A stretch of DNA of 64,000 nt from Sphingomonas gellani (GCF_900110035.1 NZ_FOCF01000002.1:1-64000); one strand, 5' to 3'. Shown: positions 15,703 through 25,495, numbered from the stretch's first letter. Program-made: numbers and translations. The notes: a model not told the origin generated them from the letters alone.

Positions 15703-18312
15703 TCAGCCCTCCAGGCTCTTGGATGCCTGTTCGAACAGGTCCTTGGACAGGCCGGGCGTGGCGACGATCCGCTCCAGCTCGCCCCGCATCAGCGCCGAGC
15801 GCGCCGGGTCGAAGCGGCGCCAGCGGCCGAGCGGCGGCAGCAGCTTGGCGGAGGTTTGCGGGTTGATCCGGTCCAGCGCGATCAACTGGTCCGCCAGAAA
15901 GCGATAGCCGACACCGTCCGCCCGGTTGAACGCACGCTGGTTGACGCCGAACGCGCCGACCAGCGCCCGCGCGCGATTGGGATTGGTCAGGGAAAAGGCG
16001 CGGTGCTGCGCCAGTTCCACCACCACGTCCGCCGTGTCGGCGCGCGACGACAGCGCTTGTGTCTGGAACCACTTGTCCAGCACCAAGGGGTTGTCGGCAT
16101 AGCGGTGAAAGAAGATGTCGAACGCCGCGACCCGCTCGTCGAAATCGGTGTTGGACAGCACCTGCAACGCGCCCTGGCGATCGGTCATGTTGTCGGCGGC
16201 GGCGAACTGGGTGAAGGCGAGTTTCGCCGCATCCTCCGCGCCGGTCGCGGCCAGGTAGCCGAGCGCGACGTTGCGCAGCCGCCGCAATCCCTTGTCACGC
16301 GGGGTATAGGCATAGGGCGCGCGCGGGCCGTCGTACGCCTCGCGCCATTGCCCCTCCAGCTGGGCACCCAGATCGCGGCGCAGCGCCTCGCGTGCGGTGA
16401 ACACGGCCTCCGGATCGACGGTGGCGAGCTGATCGGCGATGAACCCTTCCGCCGGCAACAGCACCGCCTCCGCGACGAAGGCGGGGTCCAGCGACGGATC
16501 GGACAGCGTCGCGCCGACCGCGCCGATCACCGCGCGATGATCGGCCTGCCCCTCGATCGCGCCGGCGACCAGCGTGTCGAGCATCAGCTGCTGCATCGCC
16601 TCGTACCGGGCGAAGGGATCGTCGTCATGCCCGGACAGGAAGGCGAGGTCGGCGGGGCTGCGATCGCTTTCGATCACCACCGGCGCGGAAAAGCCGCGAT
16701 TGATCGACAGCACCGGACGCTCGCTTATCGCCTCGAACACCAGGGTCTCGGCCGGCTGGTCCAGCAGTACCAGTTGCTCGTCGGTCAGCGGCCGGCCTGT
16801 TTCCGCACCGAACAGGCGGATCTTCAGCGGCAGCACCATGGCGTGCTTTTCCGGCTGACCGGGGGTGGCGGGCACCTGTTGCGACAGGCGCAGCGTCGCG
16901 CGGCCGCCGCCGGCCTGATGATCCAGCGTCGCGGCGACACGCGGGGTGCCGGCCTGGCTGTACCACAGGCGAAATTGCGACAGGTCGACGCCGCCCGCGT
17001 CCTCCATGCACGCGACGAAATCCTCGCAGGTCGCGGCGGTGCCGTCGAACCGCTCGAAATACAGGTCGGTGGCGGCGCGGAAGCGCTGCGGGCCCAGGAT
17101 GGTCGCCATCATCCGGATCAGTTCCGCGCCCTTGTTGTAGATGGTCGCGGTGTAGAAATTGCTGATCTCGATGAAGCTTTCCGGCCGGACCGGATGGGCC
17201 AGCGGGCCGCCATCCTCCGGAAACTGGCTGGCGCGGAGCGAGCGCACGTCCTCGATCCGCTTCACCGCGGCCGATCCCTGGTCGGCGGAAAAGCCCTGGT
17301 CGCGATAGACGGTGAAGCCTTCCTTCAGGCTCAGCTGGAACCAGTCGCGGCAGGTGATGCGGTTGCCGGACCAATTATGGAAATACTCGTGCGCCACGAC
17401 GCCCGCGACATTGTCGTAATCGATGTCGGTGGCGGTATCCGGATCGGCCAGGATGTAGCGGCTGTTGAAGATGTTCAGCCCCTTGTTCTCCATGGCGCCG
17501 AAGTTGAAATCGTCGACGGCGACGATGTTGAACACGTCGAGGTCGTATTCGCGGCCATAGACCTGTTCGTCCCACGCCATCGACAGCTTCAGCGCGTGCA
17601 GCGCATGGTCGGTGCGGGCCAGGTCGCCCTCGCGGACCCAGATGCCAAGCACCACCTCGCGCCCGGACATGGTGGTGAAGCTGCCCCGGTTCACCGCCAG
17701 GTCGCCCGCCACCAGCGCGAACAGATAGGATGGCTTGGGATAGGGATCGTGCCATTCGGCCCAGTGCCGGCCATCGTCCAGATCGCCGCCGTCCACCGGA
17801 TCGCCATTGGCGAGCAGAATGGGAAAGCGCGCCTTGTCCGCCGTCATGCGCACGCGGTACCGGGCCAGCACGTCCGGCCGGTCGGGGAAGTAGGTGATGC
17901 GGCGGAACCCCTCCGCCTCGCACTGGGTGCACAGGATGCCGCTGGACGCGTACAGGCCCATCAGCTGGGAGTTCGCCTCCGGCGCGATCTCCACCTCCGT
18001 CTCGACCGTGTGCGCTTCGCCGGACAGCGGGATGACCAGCGCGTCGTTGTCCAGCGTCCAGTCGTTCACCGCCACGCCGTCGACATGGACCGACAACAGC
18101 GTCTGTCCCGCGCCGTCCAGGCGCAGCGGCTCGCCGGCCGCGCTTCCCCGCCGCACGTCCAGCTTCGCCCGCACGCGGGTGGCGTCCGGGTCGAGGTCGA
18201 AGTCGAGCGACACGTCCGGCACCATCCAGGCGGGCGGGCGGTAATCCGAGCGATGGATGACGGCCGGCTGGCTGGGTGCCGGGGTGGCGATGGCGTGTGT
18301 GGCGTCGGGCAT
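15703..18312 (-). CDS. pepN: Aminopeptidase N (M1 metallopeptidase)
   Basis: An 869-residue cytosolic zinc aminopeptidase that trims N-terminal residues in peptide turnover. The length matches bacterial PepN. The exopeptidase motif GAMEN is at residues 272-276, and the zinc site HEYFH begins at His308, with the third ligand in the downstream NRITCRDWFQLSLKEGFTVY segment (Glu about 331). The N-terminal beta domain (RPPAWMVPDVSLDFDLDPDA) and the C-terminal DUF3458-type helical domains (from about 440) are complete. There is no signal peptide. It is divergent from the M28 peptidase gene, with a 98-bp promoter interval between the two starts. Confidence 0.96.
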   Translation of the reverse strand: MPDATHAIATPAPSQPAVIHRSDYRPPAWMVPDVSLDFDLDPDATRVRAKLDVRRGSAAGEPLRLDGAGQTLLSVHVDGVAVNDWTLDNDALVIPLSGEAHTVETEVEIAPEANSQLMGLYASSGILCTQCEAEGFRRITYFPDRPDVLARYRVRMTADKARFPILLANGDPVDGGDLDDGRHWAEWHDPYPKPSYLFALVAGDLAVNRGSFTTMSGREVVLGIWVREGDLARTDHALHALKLSMAWDEQVYGREYDLDVFNIVAVDDFNFGAMENKGLNIFNSRYILADPDTATDIDYDNVAGVVAHEYFHNWSGNRITCRDWFQLSLKEGFTVYRDQGFSADQGSAAVKRIEDVRSLRASQFPEDGGPLAHPVRPESFIEISNFYTATIYNKGAELIRMMATILGPQRFRAATDLYFERFDGTAATCEDFVACMEDAGGVDLSQFRLWYSQAGTPRVAATLDHQAGGGRATLRLSQQVPATPGQPEKHAMVLPLKIRLFGAETGRPLTDEQLVLLDQPAETLVFEAISERPVLSINRGFSAPVVIESDRSPADLAFLSGHDDDPFARYEAMQQLMLDTLVAGAIEGQADHRAVIGAVGATLSDPSLDPAFVAEAVLLPAEGFIADQLATVDPEAVFTAREALRRDLGAQLEGQWREAYDGPRAPYAYTPRDKGLRRLRNVALGYLAATGAEDAAKLAFTQFAAADNMTDRQGALQVLSNTDFDERVAAFDIFFHRYADNPLVLDKWFQTQALSSRADTADVVVELAQHRAFSLTNPNRARALVGAFGVNQRAFNRADGVGYRFLADQLIALDRINPQTSAKLLPPLGRWRRFDPARSALMRGELERIVATPGLSKDLFEQASKSLEG

Positions 18313-18410
18313 AGGGCGTTATACGCACGGATCGGCCAGCCGCTACCAAAGCTTGCGCAGGTGGCATGCTGTGCTAGCGCGAGCCCGTCGAATTAACCGG
18401 GGATCATCAC

Positions 18411-20183
18411 ATGTTGCGTCTGTTTGCCGCCGGCTCGTTGCTGGCCATTTCCGCCATGCTCGGCGCGCAGACGACCCCCGCAAAGCCCGACGCCGCCATT
18501 CCCGCAACCGCCGGCCAAGCCGCGCCCGAACCCGGCAAGGCGGGTACGCAGCAGCAGACTGCGGCGGCGCAGCCGGCCAAGCCCGACCCCGCGCAGGTGA
18601 ACGCGAAGATCACCGCGCCACTGGCGGCCGATCAGGCCGCGTTGAAGGCGCATGTCATGTTCCTCGCCTCCGACGCGATGCGCGGGCGGGAGGCGGGCAG
18701 CCCCGAATTCGACATCGCCGCGCAGTACGTCGCCGCCCAATTCTATGCCGCTGGGTTGAAGCCGGGCGGCGACCAGGGTGGCTATCTGCAGCATGTGCCG
18801 CTCGTCAGCTACAAGGCGGCGGACAAGGGTGCGATGCGCTGGACCCCGCGCGGACAGGCGCCGGTCGATCTGGTGTTCGGGGAGGATTACGTGCCCTCCG
18901 CCAATCCGCTGTCCGCGGCCACCTCGCTGAGCAAGCCGGTGGTGTTCGTCGGACGCGGCATCGTCGCGCCACAGTACAAGGTCGACGATTACAAGGGCGT
19001 CGACGTGCGCGGCCGGATCGTGGCGGTGCTGGGCGGTGCGCCGGCCGGTTTCGGCGGTGAGGAGCGCGCCTATTTCGGGTCCGCCGGGACAAAGGCGGCG
19101 ATCGCACGCCGGCTCGGTGCGGCGGGCATGGTGTTCATCGACACGCCCGGCCCGCGGGCGCGACCCTTCGCCACGCTGGTGCGCGGCATGGACACGGCGC
19201 GCATGACCTGGGCCCGGCCGGACGGCACCGGCTCTACCCCCGAAGAGGGCGCGCCGGTTCTGGGCACGATCAGCCAGGCCGGCGCGGCCAAGCTGTTTGG
19301 TGCAAAGGGCTGGGCAAAGGTGCAGCCGCGGCTGGGCGACCCCGACGCCCGCTTCAAGCCCTTTGCACTGGGCGGCGCGCTGTCGGCGGAAACGCGCACC
19401 AGCTTCACCCCCGCATCGTCCGAGAATGTCGTCGGCCTGCTGCCGGGCAGCGATCCGACGCTTGGCGCACAGGTCGTGGTGCTGTCCGCGCATCTCGACC
19501 ATATCGGCGTCAGCAAGCCGGCGGAGGGCGATGCGCCTGGAAAGGACCGCATCAACAATGGCGCGCTGGACAATGCGATCGGCATCGCCAGCCTGATCGA
19601 GGAAGCGAAGCGCTTCACCGCATCGGGCACCGCGCCGAAACGTACGCTGATGTTCCTGGCGGTGACGGGCGAGGAGAAGGGGCTGGTCGGCTCCGACTAT
19701 TTCGCGCACCAGCCGACCGTGCCGGCCAAGTCGATCGTGGCGGACGTCAACCTGGACATGCCGATCCTGACGTACCGTTTCGAGGACATGATCGTGTACG
19801 GCGCCGACCGGTCCACGCTGGGCCCGATCGTGCGGCGCGCGGTCAACGCCGCGGGTGTCGACCTGTCGCCCGATCCCGCGCCGGAAGAGGGCATCTTCGT
19901 CCGTTCCGACCATTTCCGCTTCGTGCAGCAGGGCATTCCGTCGGTGTTCCTGTGGCCGGGTCAGAAGGGGCCGGGGAAGGCCGGGTTCGCGGAGTTCATG
20001 GGCAAATGCTATCACCGGCCCTGCGACGAGTTGGCGACGCTGAACATCGACTGGAGCCAGGGGCCGCGCTTCGTCGACGTGAACTACCGCATCGCCAAGG
20101 AGATCGCGGACGGGGCGGAGGCGCCGGTGTGGAACAAGGGCGATTATTTCGGCACCACCTACAAGGGGCCGATGCAGAAGTGA
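18411..20183 (+). CDS. Secreted M28-family zinc aminopeptidase with PA domain
   Basis: A 590-residue exported metallopeptidase. Residues 1-20 (MLRLFAAGSLLAISAMLGAQ) are a signal peptide, followed by an Ala/Pro-rich linker of about 40 residues. A protease-associated insert occupies roughly 140-300. The di-zinc peptidase domain shows the expected ligands: H361 and D363 in SAHLDHIG, D387 in GALDNAIG, catalytic E421 with ligand E422 in TGEEKG, D449 in VNLDMP and H501 in RSDHFRF. Probable role: periplasmic or extracellular removal of N-terminal residues from peptides. It is followed four bases after its stop by an SDR gene, so they are probably co-transcribed. Confidence 0.92.
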   Translation: MLRLFAAGSLLAISAMLGAQTTPAKPDAAIPATAGQAAPEPGKAGTQQQTAAAQPAKPDPAQVNAKITAPLAADQAALKAHVMFLASDAMRGREAGSPEFDIAAQYVAAQFYAAGLKPGGDQGGYLQHVPLVSYKAADKGAMRWTPRGQAPVDLVFGEDYVPSANPLSAATSLSKPVVFVGRGIVAPQYKVDDYKGVDVRGRIVAVLGGAPAGFGGEERAYFGSAGTKAAIARRLGAAGMVFIDTPGPRARPFATLVRGMDTARMTWARPDGTGSTPEEGAPVLGTISQAGAAKLFGAKGWAKVQPRLGDPDARFKPFALGGALSAETRTSFTPASSENVVGLLPGSDPTLGAQVVVLSAHLDHIGVSKPAEGDAPGKDRINNGALDNAIGIASLIEEAKRFTASGTAPKRTLMFLAVTGEEKGLVGSDYFAHQPTVPAKSIVADVNLDMPILTYRFEDMIVYGADRSTLGPIVRRAVNAAGVDLSPDPAPEEGIFVRSDHFRFVQQGIPSVFLWPGQKGPGKAGFAEFMGKCYHRPCDELATLNIDWSQGPRFVDVNYRIAKEIADGAEAPVWNKGDYFGTTYKGPMQK

Positions 20184-20187
20184 GCCG

Positions 20188-21027
20188 ATGAGCCGGCTGT
20201 TCGTCTTCGGCCTCGGCTACACCGCTGGGATGCTTTCCCGCCATCTGCAAGGGCGGGGGTGGCACGTCGCCGGCACGACCCGCGACGGGCGTGGCGGCTC
20301 CGTCCGGTTCGACGATGCGGGATCGGTGCTGGCCGAGGTGGCGGCGGCGACGCACATCCTGTCCTCCGTCCCGCCGGAGGGGGAGGGCGACCCGGTGCTG
20401 ACGCGCTATGGCGCCGTACTGGCGGATAGCGGTGCCTGGCTCGGCTACCTGTCCTCGACCGGCGTCTATGGCGACACCGGTGGCGCCTGGGTGGATGAAG
20501 GCGCGCCGACCGGGAGTGGCCGGCGTGGCGCGCGGGCGGCGGCGGATGCGGCGTGGCTGGCGGCCGGCGCGCGGGTCCTGCGCCTGCCGGGCATCTATGG
20601 CCCCGGGCGCTCGCCGTTGGATCGGGTGAAGCAGGGGCGGGCGCACCGCGTCGGGATCACCGGTCAGGTGTTCAGCCGCATCCATGTCGATGACCTGATC
20701 GCGGGCATCGTCGCAAGCTTCGACGGGCCGGCGGGGGCGTACAACCTGGCCGACGACCTACCGTGCGATCAGGACGCGGTGGTCACGTTTGCGGCCGAAC
20801 TGCTCGGGCTGCCGGTGCCGGCGCTTGCGTCGCTGGACAGCCTGTCGCCGACGGCGCGCGGGTTCTACGCGGAGAACCGGCGGGTCGCCAATGCGAAGGC
20901 CAAGCGGGTGCTGGGCTGGCGCCCCCGCTTCGCCGATTACCGGTTGGGCCTGCGCGCCCTCAACGCGATGACCAGCCCGACGCCCGCCAGCGCACCACCG
21001 GCCCCGGCGAGCAGCGACCAGCGATAA
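20188..21027 (+). CDS. NAD-dependent epimerase/dehydratase-like SDR (YeeZ type)
   Basis: A 279-residue Rossmann protein. The start MSRLFVFGLGYTAGMLSRHL carries the GxGYxA nucleotide loop of the YeeZ subgroup. LSSTGVYGDTGGAWVDE and LRLPGIYGPGRSPLDRV are the typical extended-SDR segments, but the classical YxxxK is not clear, as in other YeeZ-type proteins. FSRIHVDDLI and AKRVLGWRPRFADYRLGL complete the fold. The last 30 codons (from about 20937) are antisense to the convergent DMT transporter gene and encode a low-complexity TSPTPASAPPAP tail, so the domain ends before the overlap. Substrate unknown. It starts four bases after the M28 peptidase stop. Confidence 0.82.
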   Translation: MSRLFVFGLGYTAGMLSRHLQGRGWHVAGTTRDGRGGSVRFDDAGSVLAEVAAATHILSSVPPEGEGDPVLTRYGAVLADSGAWLGYLSSTGVYGDTGGAWVDEGAPTGSGRRGARAAADAAWLAAGARVLRLPGIYGPGRSPLDRVKQGRAHRVGITGQVFSRIHVDDLIAGIVASFDGPAGAYNLADDLPCDQDAVVTFAAELLGLPVPALASLDSLSPTARGFYAENRRVANAKAKRVLGWRPRFADYRLGLRALNAMTSPTPASAPPAPASSDQR

Positions 21028-21854
21028 CCCTCGAACAGCGTCGACAGCAGCATCGCGATCACGGGTACGATGACGCTGGAATAGGCCGCCTTGGCCGGAC
21101 CGATGACGCGCAGCACCCGGTAGTACAGCGGAAAGGCGAGGGCGGAGGCGAACAGGCCGAGGTACAGGATGCCGGCCAGATAGCTGGGCCGCGGGTCGAA
21201 GCGCGGCGGTCCGCTCATCGTCCACGCCAGTGCGGCGTCCAGCGCGGCGCCGGCGAACATCGCCACCGCCAGCGTCGGCGCCATGGGAAAGCGCTTCGCC
21301 GTCTCCGTCGCCTGCAACACGTTGGCGGACGATGCCGCCAGGATCGCGCTGAGCGTGAAGCCAAGCCCCGCCAGGATCGTGTGCCCGCCGGACGGGTCGC
21401 TGCGCACCTCATGCACGAACAGCAGCACCACGCCCGCCATCGCGACCGCCGATCCGGCGAGCAACTGCCCACCCATGCGCTGCCCCAGGAAGATGCGGGC
21501 GAGTAGCGCATTGGGCACCAGCAGCAGCGCGAACACCACCGCGACGAGGCCGGAGGTGATGAAGCGTTCGGCCTGATAGACGAAGTTGAAATTGGCGCAG
21601 AACTGCAACAGGCCGATCGCGACCGCGAACAGCGCGCCTTCGCCGCCGATGCGCCAGCTGTCGCGCCGGACCAGCGCCCAGCCGGTCATGCCCAGCCCGC
21701 CGACGATGAAGCGGTACGTCACCGACCATCCCGGCGGCACCACCGCCAGCTGATCGCGGATGACCAGCCAGGTCGATCCCCAGATCAGCGTCACCACCGC
21801 AAAGGGCAGCAGGATGGACAGACGGGTGGATTGCGGGGCGGGCGTGTCGCTCAC
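20937..21854 (-). CDS. DMT-superfamily (EamA) exporter
   Basis: A 305-residue polytopic protein with ten hydrophobic segments in two EamA repeats. The first begins ILLPFAVVTLIWGSTWLVIR, the classic DMT opening; the second covers about 155-295 and contains ILYLGLFASALAFPLYYRVL and GPAKAAYSSVIVPVIAMLLS. Members export amino acids, metabolites or drugs; the substrate cannot be predicted. The GTG start overlaps the stop of the upstream threonine-aldolase-like gene (GTGA), implying a coupled operon. Exporter plus amino-acid lyase hints at amino-acid handling, which is inference. Its 3' end overlaps the convergent SDR gene by 91 bp. Confidence 0.88.
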   Translation of the reverse strand: MSDTPAPQSTRLSILLPFAVVTLIWGSTWLVIRDQLAVVPPGWSVTYRFIVGGLGMTGWALVRRDSWRIGGEGALFAVAIGLLQFCANFNFVYQAERFITSGLVAVVFALLLVPNALLARIFLGQRMGGQLLAGSAVAMAGVVLLFVHEVRSDPSGGHTILAGLGFTLSAILAASSANVLQATETAKRFPMAPTLAVAMFAGAALDAALAWTMSGPPRFDPRPSYLAGILYLGLFASALAFPLYYRVLRVIGPAKAAYSSVIVPVIAMLLSTLFEGYRWSLLAGAGGALAGVGLVIALRARRPNR

Positions 21855-22852
21855 AGCGCGGCGATCGCATCCGCCAGCGGGCGGATCGCGTCAGGTGTCT
21901 GGTCCCATGACGTGACCAGCCGGATCTCCCCGGCCGCCCAATCGTAGAAGTCGAAGCCCCTGGCGCGCAGCGCGGCGGCCTCGTCCGGCGTGGCGCGCAG
22001 GAACACCTCGTTCGCCTCGACGGGGTGGATCAGCCGGTCGCCCGCACCCCCGGCCAGCAGCGTCGCGCCGGCGTTGGCCGCGCGGGCATTGTCGAGCCAC
22101 AGGTCGCCGTCGAGCATCGCCAGCACCTGCGCAGCGAGGAATCGCCCCTTCGAGAACAGCAGCCCCGCGCGCTTGCGCCGTTGCGGCGTCGCGCCGACCA
22201 GATCGGGGTCGAAGAACACCAGCATCTCCGCGCTCATGCCGCCATTCTTGATGAAGCCGAAGCTGAGCACCTCCACCCCGGCGCGCCAGGTGATGTCGGC
22301 GGGAGAGCAGCCGGCATGCGCGACCGCATTGGCAAAGCGCGCGCCGTCCATGTGAAGGCGCAGGCCCCGGGACCGGGCAAGCTCCCCGATCGCCGCCACC
22401 TCGTCCGGTCGGTAGACGCGGCCATATTCGGTGGCATTGGTGATCGAGATCGCGTGCGGCTGGACCCGGTGGACGTCGTTGGCGATCGCGTCGAGGACGG
22501 TGCGGACCGTGTCCGGCGTCATCTTCGCCCCGTCGCCGTCCGCCAGCATCAGCTTCGCGCCATGGGTGTAGAATTCGGGCGCGCCGCATTCGTCGTTCTG
22601 GATATGCGCGTCGCGGTGGCACACCACGCCACCATAAGGCGGGCAGATCGCCGCCAGCCCCAGGCAGTTGGCGGCGGTGCCGCTGGGCACCCACAGCGCC
22701 CGCACGTCGCGCTCGAACAGGTCTGAAAAGCGCCCATCCAGCTGCCGCGACAGCGCGTCTCCGTCATAGGCGGTGTCGAGTGCGTTGGCGGCGGCCATCG
22801 CCTCCAGCACGCGGGGGTGAACGGGCGCGGCGTTGTCGGAGAAGAAGCGCAT
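21851..22852 (-). CDS. Low-specificity L-threonine aldolase-like PLP enzyme
   Basis: A 333-residue fold-type I PLP enzyme of the threonine aldolase / beta-eliminating-lyase group, which cleaves L-threonine or allo-threonine to glycine and acetaldehyde. MRFFSDNAAPVHPRVLEAM is the typical N-terminus; the longer upstream frame is not used. HMDGARFANA contains the PLP-pyridine aspartate (D169), and SFGFIKNGGMSAE carries the Schiff-base lysine K202. H83 in CHRDAHIQNDE corresponds to the His stacking on PLP. The family's usual S-x-x-L-S-K is replaced by FGFIKNGG, as in some alphaproteobacterial members. It is the first gene of a two-gene operon with the DMT exporter. Confidence 0.87.
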   Translation of the reverse strand: MRFFSDNAAPVHPRVLEAMAAANALDTAYDGDALSRQLDGRFSDLFERDVRALWVPSGTAANCLGLAAICPPYGGVVCHRDAHIQNDECGAPEFYTHGAKLMLADGDGAKMTPDTVRTVLDAIANDVHRVQPHAISITNATEYGRVYRPDEVAAIGELARSRGLRLHMDGARFANAVAHAGCSPADITWRAGVEVLSFGFIKNGGMSAEMLVFFDPDLVGATPQRRKRAGLLFSKGRFLAAQVLAMLDGDLWLDNARAANAGATLLAGGAGDRLIHPVEANEVFLRATPDEAAALRARGFDFYDWAAGEIRLVTSWDQTPDAIRPLADAIAAL

Positions 22853-23218
22853 GGGGAGGGCCTTACGACCGGTCGCGGCATGCCGCGAGGGGGTGGCGTG
22901 GAGAAAGTGGCGCGCTGCCACATGTTTTGTCCGGAAACCGCGCCACGCTGGCGAGCCGCGCCGATCCATTCGGCCGGCGGAGATCCGGGCGACATCGGGT
23001 CGGCCGCGCCGACCTGATGCGGCCGGCAAGAGGATTCTACGAAGGTGGTTGTCGGTACTTATCAGCGGGAGGGCAGATCGGCTCGGTCAGGGCTGACGCA
23101 CCTCCCACGGTTGCTTGGATCGACGCTTTTGGTCGCAGCGGCTGGCCTCCCTTCTCGCGACGATTGTTCTTGCGTCAGCGAGTGGCGCTTCCCACGGACA
23201 ACTGCCTGGGCGACGACC
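22853..23218. other. 366-bp interval with no supported gene
   Basis: This interval lies between the start of the threonine-aldolase-like gene and the end of the PBP gene. It must contain the aldolase promoter and the PBP transcript end. I see no convincing terminator, RNA gene or ribosome-site-backed ORF. One plus-strand TTG-initiated frame at 23115 encodes a signal-peptide-like start but runs antisense into the PBP gene and has no ribosome-binding site. Confidence 0.6.
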
Positions 23219-25495
23219 TCACTCCTCCCCGCCGTCATCGTCCGGCGGGCGGCGATCGTCGCGGGGCGGCGGGGGTGGGGTGCGGTCGCGGCCGCGGGTT
23301 GGCGACACGGTGATCGACCCGTCCTCGCCCCGGCGCAGGTCGATGCCGATGTCGCGGAGCCGGTCGCCGGCCTGGCCGACCGCACCGTCGACGGCACCGT
23401 CCACCGCGCGGTCGACGGCCTCGCTCATGTCCGGAATCTCGGCCATATTCTCGACCGCCTCCGGATCGGCAGCATCCTCGTCGACAACGACGGGCGCACG
23501 CACCGGTGCGATATCGAGCGCGGAGACCATGAAGTTGCGCCAGATCTGGGCGGGGATCCCGCCACCGTGCAGGCCGGGATTGGGCGTGTTGTCGTCGTTG
23601 CCGACCCAGACGCCGACCACCAGGTCGCCGGCAAAGCCGATGAACCAGGCGTCGCGCCCCGATTGCGACGTGCCGGTCTTGCCATAGGCATCGACGGTCA
23701 ACCGCGCCTCTCGCCCCGTCCCGCGCAGCGACGAGCCGAGCAGGGACTTCATCTCATCCTGCACATTCTCAGGGATGCGGCGGGTGCGGCTGGTCAGCGA
23801 TTCGTACCACCCCTTGCCCTTCACGTCCTTCAGCCCGCGCGGCACGATCGGGTAGCTGCCGTTGGCGATCCCGGCGTACGCGGCGGTGAGTTCGAGCAGC
23901 GACACCTCGGACGTGCCGAGGCCGATCGTCGCCTCGTTCGGGATGGGCGTGGTGATGCCCAGGTCGCGCGCCGCCTTGATGACCTGCTTGACGCCGACCT
24001 GCTGCGTCAGGCGGGCGGCGGCGACGTTGGACGAGCGGGCGAAGGCGCGGGCCAGGCTGATCTCGCCCAGATAGCGGCCATCGTCGTTGCGCGGTTTCCA
24101 CCCGGCGATCTCCACCGGCGAATCGTCTACGGTGGAGGAGGGCGTCATGCCGGCGCGCATCGCGGCCAGATAGACGAACAGCTTGAAGGTGGAGCCCGGC
24201 TGGCGCTTCGCCTGCACCGCGCGGTTGAACGGACTGTCGGCATAGGAGCGGCCGCCTACCATCGCGACCACCTGTCCGTCCGTCCGCATCGCGACCAGCG
24301 CCGCCTGCGCCTGGCGCAACCCTGCCTGACGGATCACCCGTTCCGCCTGGCGCTGCAGCTCCGGGTCGAGCGTGGTGCGGACGGTCGTCTCCGTGTTGAT
24401 CTCACCCGCCTGATCGCGCGCCTCCGGCAGGACCCAGTCGGCGAAATAGGTGCCGCTGGGCAGTTGCTGCGGACGGCTGGCGAGGACGCGCTGCGGTTGC
24501 ACGGCGCGCCCCTCGGCAGGGGTCAGGAAGCCGGCATCGACCATCGCACCGACGACCACCGCCTCCCGCTTGCGGGCGCCCGCCAGGTTGGTGGTGGGCG
24601 CGAGGCGGGAGGGCGCCTTGACCAGCCCGGCCAGCATCGCGGCCTGGCCCACGTTCAGGCGTTCGGGCGCGCGGCCGAAATAATGCTTGGCCGCGGCGGT
24701 CAGGCCATAGACGTTGTCGCCGAAATACACGTTGGACAGGTAGCGCGACAGGATCTCGTCCTTCGACAGCCACGCCTCCAGCCAGAAGGCGATCATCACC
24801 TCCCGGATCTTGCGCGCGGCGGTGCGGTCGGAGTCGAGGAACGCGTTCTTCGCCAGCTGCTGCGTGATGGTCGACCCACCCTCCCGCACGCCGCCGGCGC
24901 CGACATTGTGCCAGGCGGCGCGCAGGATGCCGCGCGGGTCGATCCCCCAGTGCGAGTAGAAGCGCCGGTCCTCGATCGCCACGAACGCCTCGCGCACATG
25001 GGGCGGCAGCTTCGATGCGTCGACGGGTGCGCCCAGGATCGCGCCGCGCCGGGCGATCGGCGTGCCGTCGCTGGCGAGCAGGGTGATCGAGGGCGGCGTC
25101 GGCGGCTTGAGCGAGCGGGACAACGGTGCCGTCACCGCCAGCCAGCCGATCGCGATCACCAGCAACACGATGACCGCGGCCAGCCCCCGCATGCCCCAGC
25201 GCAGTACCGTGCGGAACGTGGAGTCGCGACTGCCGGACGGATCGGACCCGTCACCATCGTCGCCCGCATCGGACAGTACGGCGTCGTACCCGTCGAGTTG
25301 CCGTTGAAGTTCCTCACGCGAATAGGCGCGGTAGGGTCGGTCCTCGTCATCCCAGGTGGCGGGGTCGGGAGCGTAGCGCAGCGGGCGCTGCGACATGCCG
25401 GGGCGATCGTTCGGTTCGTCATCAACGCGCCGCCCTTCGCCGAAGCTGTCGGACGCGGCATCGCGATGAGGTCGGCGCGGGTCGAAAGGGTTCAT
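23219..25495 (-). CDS. Class A penicillin-binding protein (PBP1-type)
   Basis: A 758-residue bifunctional peptidoglycan synthase. A long acidic cytoplasmic N-terminus (about 95 residues) precedes one membrane anchor (GMRGLAAVIVLLVIAIGWLAV, about 100-122). The GT51 glycosyltransferase follows with catalytic Glu175 in AIEDRRFYSHWG, GGSTITQQLAKNAFL and YLSNVYFGDNVYGL. The transpeptidase has S435-x-x-K438 in QPGSTFKLF, S488-S-N490 and K606-T-G-T. The C-terminal tail is proline- and aspartate-rich. The length is shorter than enterobacterial PBP1A and no OB-like insert was evident, so it is closer to the PBP1C/2d-like alphaproteobacterial set; I give no gene symbol. Confidence 0.93.
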   Translation of the reverse strand: MNPFDPRRPHRDAASDSFGEGRRVDDEPNDRPGMSQRPLRYAPDPATWDDEDRPYRAYSREELQRQLDGYDAVLSDAGDDGDGSDPSGSRDSTFRTVLRWGMRGLAAVIVLLVIAIGWLAVTAPLSRSLKPPTPPSITLLASDGTPIARRGAILGAPVDASKLPPHVREAFVAIEDRRFYSHWGIDPRGILRAAWHNVGAGGVREGGSTITQQLAKNAFLDSDRTAARKIREVMIAFWLEAWLSKDEILSRYLSNVYFGDNVYGLTAAAKHYFGRAPERLNVGQAAMLAGLVKAPSRLAPTTNLAGARKREAVVVGAMVDAGFLTPAEGRAVQPQRVLASRPQQLPSGTYFADWVLPEARDQAGEINTETTVRTTLDPELQRQAERVIRQAGLRQAQAALVAMRTDGQVVAMVGGRSYADSPFNRAVQAKRQPGSTFKLFVYLAAMRAGMTPSSTVDDSPVEIAGWKPRNDDGRYLGEISLARAFARSSNVAAARLTQQVGVKQVIKAARDLGITTPIPNEATIGLGTSEVSLLELTAAYAGIANGSYPIVPRGLKDVKGKGWYESLTSRTRRIPENVQDEMKSLLGSSLRGTGREARLTVDAYGKTGTSQSGRDAWFIGFAGDLVVGVWVGNDDNTPNPGLHGGGIPAQIWRNFMVSALDIAPVRAPVVVDEDAADPEAVENMAEIPDMSEAVDRAVDGAVDGAVGQAGDRLRDIGIDLRRGEDGSITVSPTRGRDRTPPPPPRDDRRPPDDDGGEE

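Noticed and set aside
15487..18396. 969-codon plus-strand ORF opposite pepN
   Set aside because: High-GC antisense shadow: composition is Arg/Gln/Gly/His-rich without motifs, while pepN on the other strand has every family residue.
23115..23687. Plus-strand ORF beginning MDRRFWSQRLASLLATIVLA, signal-peptide-like
   Set aside because: TTG start without ribosome-binding site; after about 35 residues it becomes Ser/Arg/Gly-rich antisense of the PBP C-terminus. The hydrophobic start is probably chance.
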